A stretch of DNA of 10,178 bases from an uncultured Oscillospiraceae bacterium. Lineage in GTDB: Bacteria > Bacillota > Clostridia > Oscillospirales > Ruminococcaceae. The notes under the pieces are model-generated. The model was not told the DNA's origin. It saw only the letters and a program-made list of their open reading frames with translations, and made no database searches. The stretch is from assembly GCA_958403605.1 (NCBI GenBank), contig CATXYA010000029.1, forward strand, positions 1-10,178. Direction: 5' to 3'. Both the position numbers and the translations under genes were made by a program. This document shows, in pieces, positions 7,343 to 10,178 of this stretch (the stretch's first letter is position 1; the number at the start of each line of letters is the position of its first letter).

Positions 7343-8704
7343 TCAATACGCGACAATATCCCGCACATCGTGCAGGCCGTGTTCCAGCGTGACCACGATG
7401 ACGGAATCGCCGACTTGAATGCGGTCGCTGCCGCGGGGAATAATGATGGCATCCCCCCGCGTGATGCAGCATACCAGCAGGTTGGGCTTGAGCGTGAGCT
7501 CGGCCAGGGGCGCGCTGGTGGCCGCCGAAAGCTCCTGTACGTTGAATTCCAGGGCTTCCACACGGTCATCCAAAATGCGGTACAGCGTCTTGATGTTGCT
7601 GCCCGCCTCGTTTTGCAGCGCGCGGACGTACTGGACGATGAAATCGCAGGTCATATACTTGGGGTAAATGACGCTGCCGATGTCGAGGCCTTCCAAAATA
7701 TCGTCGAACTCCAGCCGGTTCACCTTGGTAGCCAGCTTGGCATGGCTGTTGTGCTTTTTGGCGAACAGGGCCAACAGGACGTTTTCCTCGTCCATATTGG
7801 TGAGGGCCACAAAGGCCTCGGCCATGGGCAGGCCCTCGGCCAGCAGCAACTGGCGGTCCGTGCCGTCGCCGTGCAGGATGGTGGCGCCGGGCAGCATCTC
7901 CGCCAGCGCGTCGCAGCGCGCGGCGTTTTGCTCCACCACGCGCACCCGGATATCGTGGGCCAGCAGGTCCTTCGCCAGGTAGTAGCCGATGGTACCGCCA
8001 CCCACGATGAGGGCGCTGCGCACCGGGCGGGTGGGCAGGTCCAGCTTTTGAAAGAACGCCGCCGCCTTTTCCCGCGTGGCCAAAAACGAAACGACGTCTC
8101 CGCTGCGCAGCACAAAATCGCCGCCCGGGATGACGACGTCCTGGCCGCGCTCCACGGCGCACACCAAAATGTCACAGCCCATGCGGCCGGGAATATCCTT
8201 CAGCGGCACGCCGTCCAGGCCGTGAGTCTCGTTCAGCTCGAATTTGATAAGCCGCACGCGCCCACCCGCGAAGGTGTCGATCTTGCTGGCGGCGGGGAAG
8301 CGCAGCAGGCGCGAGATCTCGCGTGCCGCGGCCAGCTCGGGGTTGATGATGGTGGAGATGCCCAGCTGCTGCTTGATGAAATCCAGCTCATGGCTGTAGA
8401 CTGGGTTGCGCACCCGGGCGATGGCGTGGCAGTGGCCCGCCTTTTTGGCGAACATACAGCACAGCAGGTTCAGCTCGTCCGAGCCCGTGACGGCGATCAG
8501 CAGGTCCGCCGCCTCCATGCCCGCCTCTGTGAGCACGGAGATGGACGACCCGTTGCCCACGATGCCCATCACGTCCAGGTCCTCGGTGACGCGCTGGATC
8601 TTGTCCGCGCTTGAATCGATGACGGTGATGCTGTGGCCCTCGTCGCTGAGCTGACGCGCCAGCGCGGTGCCTACTTTTCCGCAGCCCACCAGAATGATCT
8701 CCAT
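7343..8704 (-). CDS. trkA: TrkA potassium uptake regulatory protein
   Basis: 453-aa cytoplasmic, membrane-associated regulator of TrkH, built of two tandem RCK units that bind NAD(H) or other nucleotides and gate the channel. The first TrkA_N domain begins at the N-terminus with GCGKVG (7-12) and Asp30 closing the second strand (VID). The second begins near 230 with GGGTIG (235-240) and Glu258 in the corresponding place, which may mean different nucleotide preference. TrkA_C domains fall at roughly 140-220 and 370-450, each ending in a GD..V segment (GDVVSF, 202-207; GDSVIVV, 432-438). Length is that of full two-unit TrkA (about 450-460), not the single-unit KtrA type. ATG at 8704 has GGAAG 7 nt upstream (complement of 8712-8716). 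It is the first gene of the trkAH operon and has a promoter in the divergent intergenic region. Confidence 0.95.
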   Translation of the reverse strand: MEIILVGCGKVGTALARQLSDEGHSITVIDSSADKIQRVTEDLDVMGIVGNGSSISVLTEAGMEAADLLIAVTGSDELNLLCCMFAKKAGHCHAIARVRNPVYSHELDFIKQQLGISTIINPELAAAREISRLLRFPAASKIDTFAGGRVRLIKFELNETHGLDGVPLKDIPGRMGCDILVCAVERGQDVVIPGGDFVLRSGDVVSFLATREKAAAFFQKLDLPTRPVRSALIVGGGTIGYYLAKDLLAHDIRVRVVEQNAARCDALAEMLPGATILHGDGTDRQLLLAEGLPMAEAFVALTNMDEENVLLALFAKKHNSHAKLATKVNRLEFDDILEGLDIGSVIYPKYMTCDFIVQYVRALQNEAGSNIKTLYRILDDRVEALEFNVQELSAATSAPLAELTLKPNLLVCCITRGDAIIIPRGSDRIQVGDSVIVVTLEHGLHDVRDIVAY

Positions 8705-8747
8705 AACGACACTTCCGTTTTCCTTGTAATAAACGATAACCTCCTCT

Positions 8748-8758
8748 ATTATATCAGC
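8748..8758 (-). promoter_or_regulatory. Extended -10 promoter for trkAH
   Basis: On the - strand a perfect TATAAT (complement of 8748-8753) is preceded by TG one base upstream (TGATATAAT), an extended -10 element. No good TTGACA-like -35 stands 16-18 nt upstream, which such promoters tolerate. Transcription would start near 8741, giving a leader of about 36 nt before the trkA ATG. An AGGAGG (complement of 8740-8745) sits at the predicted start of the leader, with no reading frame obviously using it. Assigned by eye. Confidence 0.55.
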
Positions 8759-8817
8759 TTTCGCGGTAAAATCTATGCGTGCAATGAAGATTCTCCCTTT
8801 TTAATGTCGAATAAATA

Positions 8818-8826
8818 TGGTAAAAT
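8818..8826 (+). promoter_or_regulatory. Possible extended -10 promoter for the MFS gene
   Basis: TGGTAAAAT has the extended -10 layout (TG, one base, TAAAAT at 8821-8826), with only a T-rich stretch at the -35 position (about 8798-8803). Transcription would start near 8833, so the leader would be about 12 nt, barely including the GGAGGG ribosome binding site at 8834-8839. A second TAAAAT at 8767-8772 in a similar GGTAAAAT context is an alternative that would give a longer leader. Weak call. Confidence 0.35.
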
Positions 8827-8844
8827 TTTCAGCGGAGGGATTCG

Positions 8845-9993
8845 ATGGAACAGAAACACTATGCGGGCGAAGCGTACCGCGCCATGCTGTTCAACGGCAT
8901 CTGTGCTTCCAGCGGCGGCGTGGTGGTGGCTCTGCTGCAGGAATACTGCGGCCTGGATTATCAATGGAGCGGCACGCTGCTGGCCGCGTTGAGCGTGGGG
9001 CATCTGCTGTCCACGGCGGCGGCGGGGGTGCTGCCGGGCAAGATCGGCCTGGCGGCCACCATCCGCACACTGTCCCTGGGCGCGGCGCTGGGCTACGGCA
9101 TCATGACGTTTGCCCGCTCGCCCTGGGCGCTGCTGGTGGCCTTTGCCCTGGTGGGCGTGGCCAAGGGCAGCACCCTGAATGTGAGCAGCGTGCTGGCGGG
9201 TACCGCGCCCGACAAGACGCGCAGCCTCAATTTGATGCATGCCTGTTTTGCGACGGGTTCGCTGGCCTGCCCGGTGCTCATCGCGGCGCTGGGAGCGGGG
9301 GGCCGCCCGTGGTGGACGCCTATGGCGGGCCTGGCGGTGTGCGGCGCGCTGCTGTGGGCCGTCTTTGCCCTGGGCCGCCTGCCCCAGCCCGCGGCGGGCG
9401 GGCAGCATGCGGGCCGCGATTGGAGCTTTTTAAAAAAGGGCCGCTTCTGGCTGCTGACGGGGCTGCTGTTTTTCCAGAACAGTGCCGAGATCGGCATCAC
9501 CGGCTGGATGGTGACCTATTTTAAGGACACCGGCATTTTGGCGGGCCCCGCCGGGCAGCTGACAGTGACGGTGATCTGGGGCGCGATGCTGGCCGGGCGC
9601 CTCACCATCGCCTTTTTGCTGCATATCCGCAGCGTGCCCAAGGCTCTGCTGCTGATGACGGCGGCCAGCGCGGCCACCTACGTGCTGCTGCTGGCTGTGA
9701 AAACGCCGCTGGCGGCGCTGGGCGCGCTGGCGCTGTTCGGCCTCGCCATCGCGGGCGTCAACCCCACGGCGGTAGCGGGCGCCGGGAAGATGCTGTCCAG
9801 CGAGAGCATGGGCGTGATGCTGCCCATGGCGGGCGTGGGCGCGGTGCTGATGCCGTATATCACGGGCGCGGTGGCCGAGGTGGCGGGCATCCACGCGGGC
9901 ATGGCGGCCATTCTGCTGGCGGTGATCGGCATGGCGGTGTGCGCGGCGGCTCTGTGCTGGGAAGAGCGCCGCCGGACCCAGGCGGCGGAATAA
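8845..9993 (+). CDS. Major facilitator superfamily transporter
   Basis: 382-aa inner-membrane transporter with about 12 hydrophobic helices in two halves joined by a polar loop near 180-200 (including GRDWSFLKKGR, 190-200). LNLMHACFATGSLACP (128-143) and the QNSAEIGITGW segment (211-221), with a membrane-embedded Glu215, resemble the FucP-like sugar:H+ symporter branch, but substrate cannot be assigned. WGAMLAGRL (245-253) is a typical MFS helix-loop, and NPTAVAGAGK (306-315) a conserved late helix. Length is normal for the superfamily, slightly short. GGAGGG lies 5 nt before the ATG. It is divergent from trkAH and seems to be a single-gene unit, since the following bases hold only repeats. 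The gene is strongly GC-rich with G/C-ending codons. A drug or metabolite exporter is the main alternative. Confidence 0.85.
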   Translation: MEQKHYAGEAYRAMLFNGICASSGGVVVALLQEYCGLDYQWSGTLLAALSVGHLLSTAAAGVLPGKIGLAATIRTLSLGAALGYGIMTFARSPWALLVAFALVGVAKGSTLNVSSVLAGTAPDKTRSLNLMHACFATGSLACPVLIAALGAGGRPWWTPMAGLAVCGALLWAVFALGRLPQPAAGGQHAGRDWSFLKKGRFWLLTGLLFFQNSAEIGITGWMVTYFKDTGILAGPAGQLTVTVIWGAMLAGRLTIAFLLHIRSVPKALLLMTAASAATYVLLLAVKTPLAALGALALFGLAIAGVNPTAVAGAGKMLSSESMGVMLPMAGVGAVLMPYITGAVAEVAGIHAGMAAILLAVIGMAVCAAALCWEERRRTQAAE

Positions 9994-10040
9994 AGGGAAG
10001 AGGGGCGGCCTGGTGGCGCGCTGCATGGGGGATGCTGGCG

Positions 10041-10178
10041 AGCGCCCCCTCATCCGTCAGCCGCAAAGCGGCTGACACCTTCCCCCACCGGGGGAAGGCG
10101 GTGCTGTCCGAACTGGGCAAAGCCCAGTTTGGCGAACAGCACCCCTGCAAGGGACGTCTGCTTGCGGCCAAAGGCCGC
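10041..10178. repeat. GC-rich multi-hairpin intergenic repeat, cut by the window edge
   Basis: A chain of separate perfect inverted repeats follows the MFS gene. GTCAGCCGC/GCGGCTGAC (10056-10064 and 10068-10076) has an AAA loop. CCTTCCCCC/GGGGGAAGG (10078-10086 and 10090-10098) has an ACC loop. AACTGGGC/GCCCAGTT (10111-10118 and 10122-10129) has an AAA loop and is enclosed by an outer 7-bp stem GTGCTGT/ACAGCAC (10101-10107 and 10136-10142). GCGGCC/GGCCGC (10164-10169 and 10173-10178) also has an AAA loop and reaches the window end. The CCCCCTCATCCGTCA...CCTTCCCC...GGGGAAGG layout is one I associate with dispersed intergenic repeats in gut Clostridia. No T-run follows the stems, so a simple intrinsic terminator is unlikely. 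Frames crossing this stretch are low-complexity and unconvincing. Confidence 0.7.

Noticed and set aside
6866..8614. A 582-codon open frame on the + strand across trkH and trkA
   Set aside because: It is antisense to two clear trk genes, is built of A/G/Q/H/R-rich low-complexity sequence, shows no recognisable domain and arises from the GC-rich codon pattern of the real genes.
10056..10098. The hairpins after the MFS gene as an ordinary intrinsic terminator
   Set aside because: No T-run follows either stem and they belong to a longer chain of palindromes, so a repeat element explains them better; a role in transcript ends is still possible.
9860..10171. A - strand frame running from the intergenic repeat into the MFS gene
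   Set aside because: Its sequence is translated palindromic repeat plus antisense of the MFS gene, proline- and alanine-rich, with no family resemblance.
10041..10178. A CRISPR-like array
   Set aside because: The palindromes differ in sequence and spacing, there are no identical repeats with unique spacers, and no cas gene is present.

Overview
The window looks like a chromosomal segment of a Gram-positive gut-type Clostridia species, perhaps Oscillospiraceae/Ruminococcaceae. The basis is strong AGGAGG-type ribosome binding sites, clostridial-looking protein sequences, a GC-rich backbone and a GC-rich palindromic intergenic repeat at the right end. The genus assignment is inference. No RNA gene, CRISPR array, insertion sequence or integrase was seen.

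Left region (1 to about 5,880, all + strand): the distal end of a surface polysaccharide (capsule/exopolysaccharide) operon. In order it holds a DUF616/TOD1-MUCI70-type glycosyltransferase-like protein, a TupA-like ATP-grasp protein, a Wzx-type flippase, a UDP-glucuronate 4-epimerase-like SDR and a UDP-glucose 6-dehydrogenase. Genes overlap or lie within 55 nt of each other, which suggests one transcript entering from outside the window. The last two enzymes should make UDP-glucuronate and then UDP-galacturonate. The flippase would export lipid-linked repeat units. The ATP-grasp protein is the candidate for attaching an amino acid or peptide to the polymer, possibly to the uronic acid carboxylate. 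The operon ends at a perfect 19-bp stem that also serves the convergent trk operon.

Right region (about 5,890 to 8,704, - strand): a two-gene K+ uptake operon, trkA then trkH, with a recognisable extended -10 promoter upstream of trkA. Divergent from it (8,845 to 9,993, + strand) is a 12-TM-type MFS transporter. The last about 140 bases hold a chain of GC-rich hairpins, most with AAA loops, typical of a dispersed intergenic repeat.

Base composition rises in steps: very AT-rich glycosyltransferase/ATP-grasp/flippase genes, intermediate epimerase and dehydrogenase genes, and strongly GC-rich trk/MFS genes. The change begins inside the epimerase gene. This fits a variable polysaccharide cassette exchanged by recombination between conserved flanks. 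The most interesting idea is a uronic-acid polymer decorated by the TupA-like ligase, akin in principle to teichuronopeptide; this is inference from gene content.
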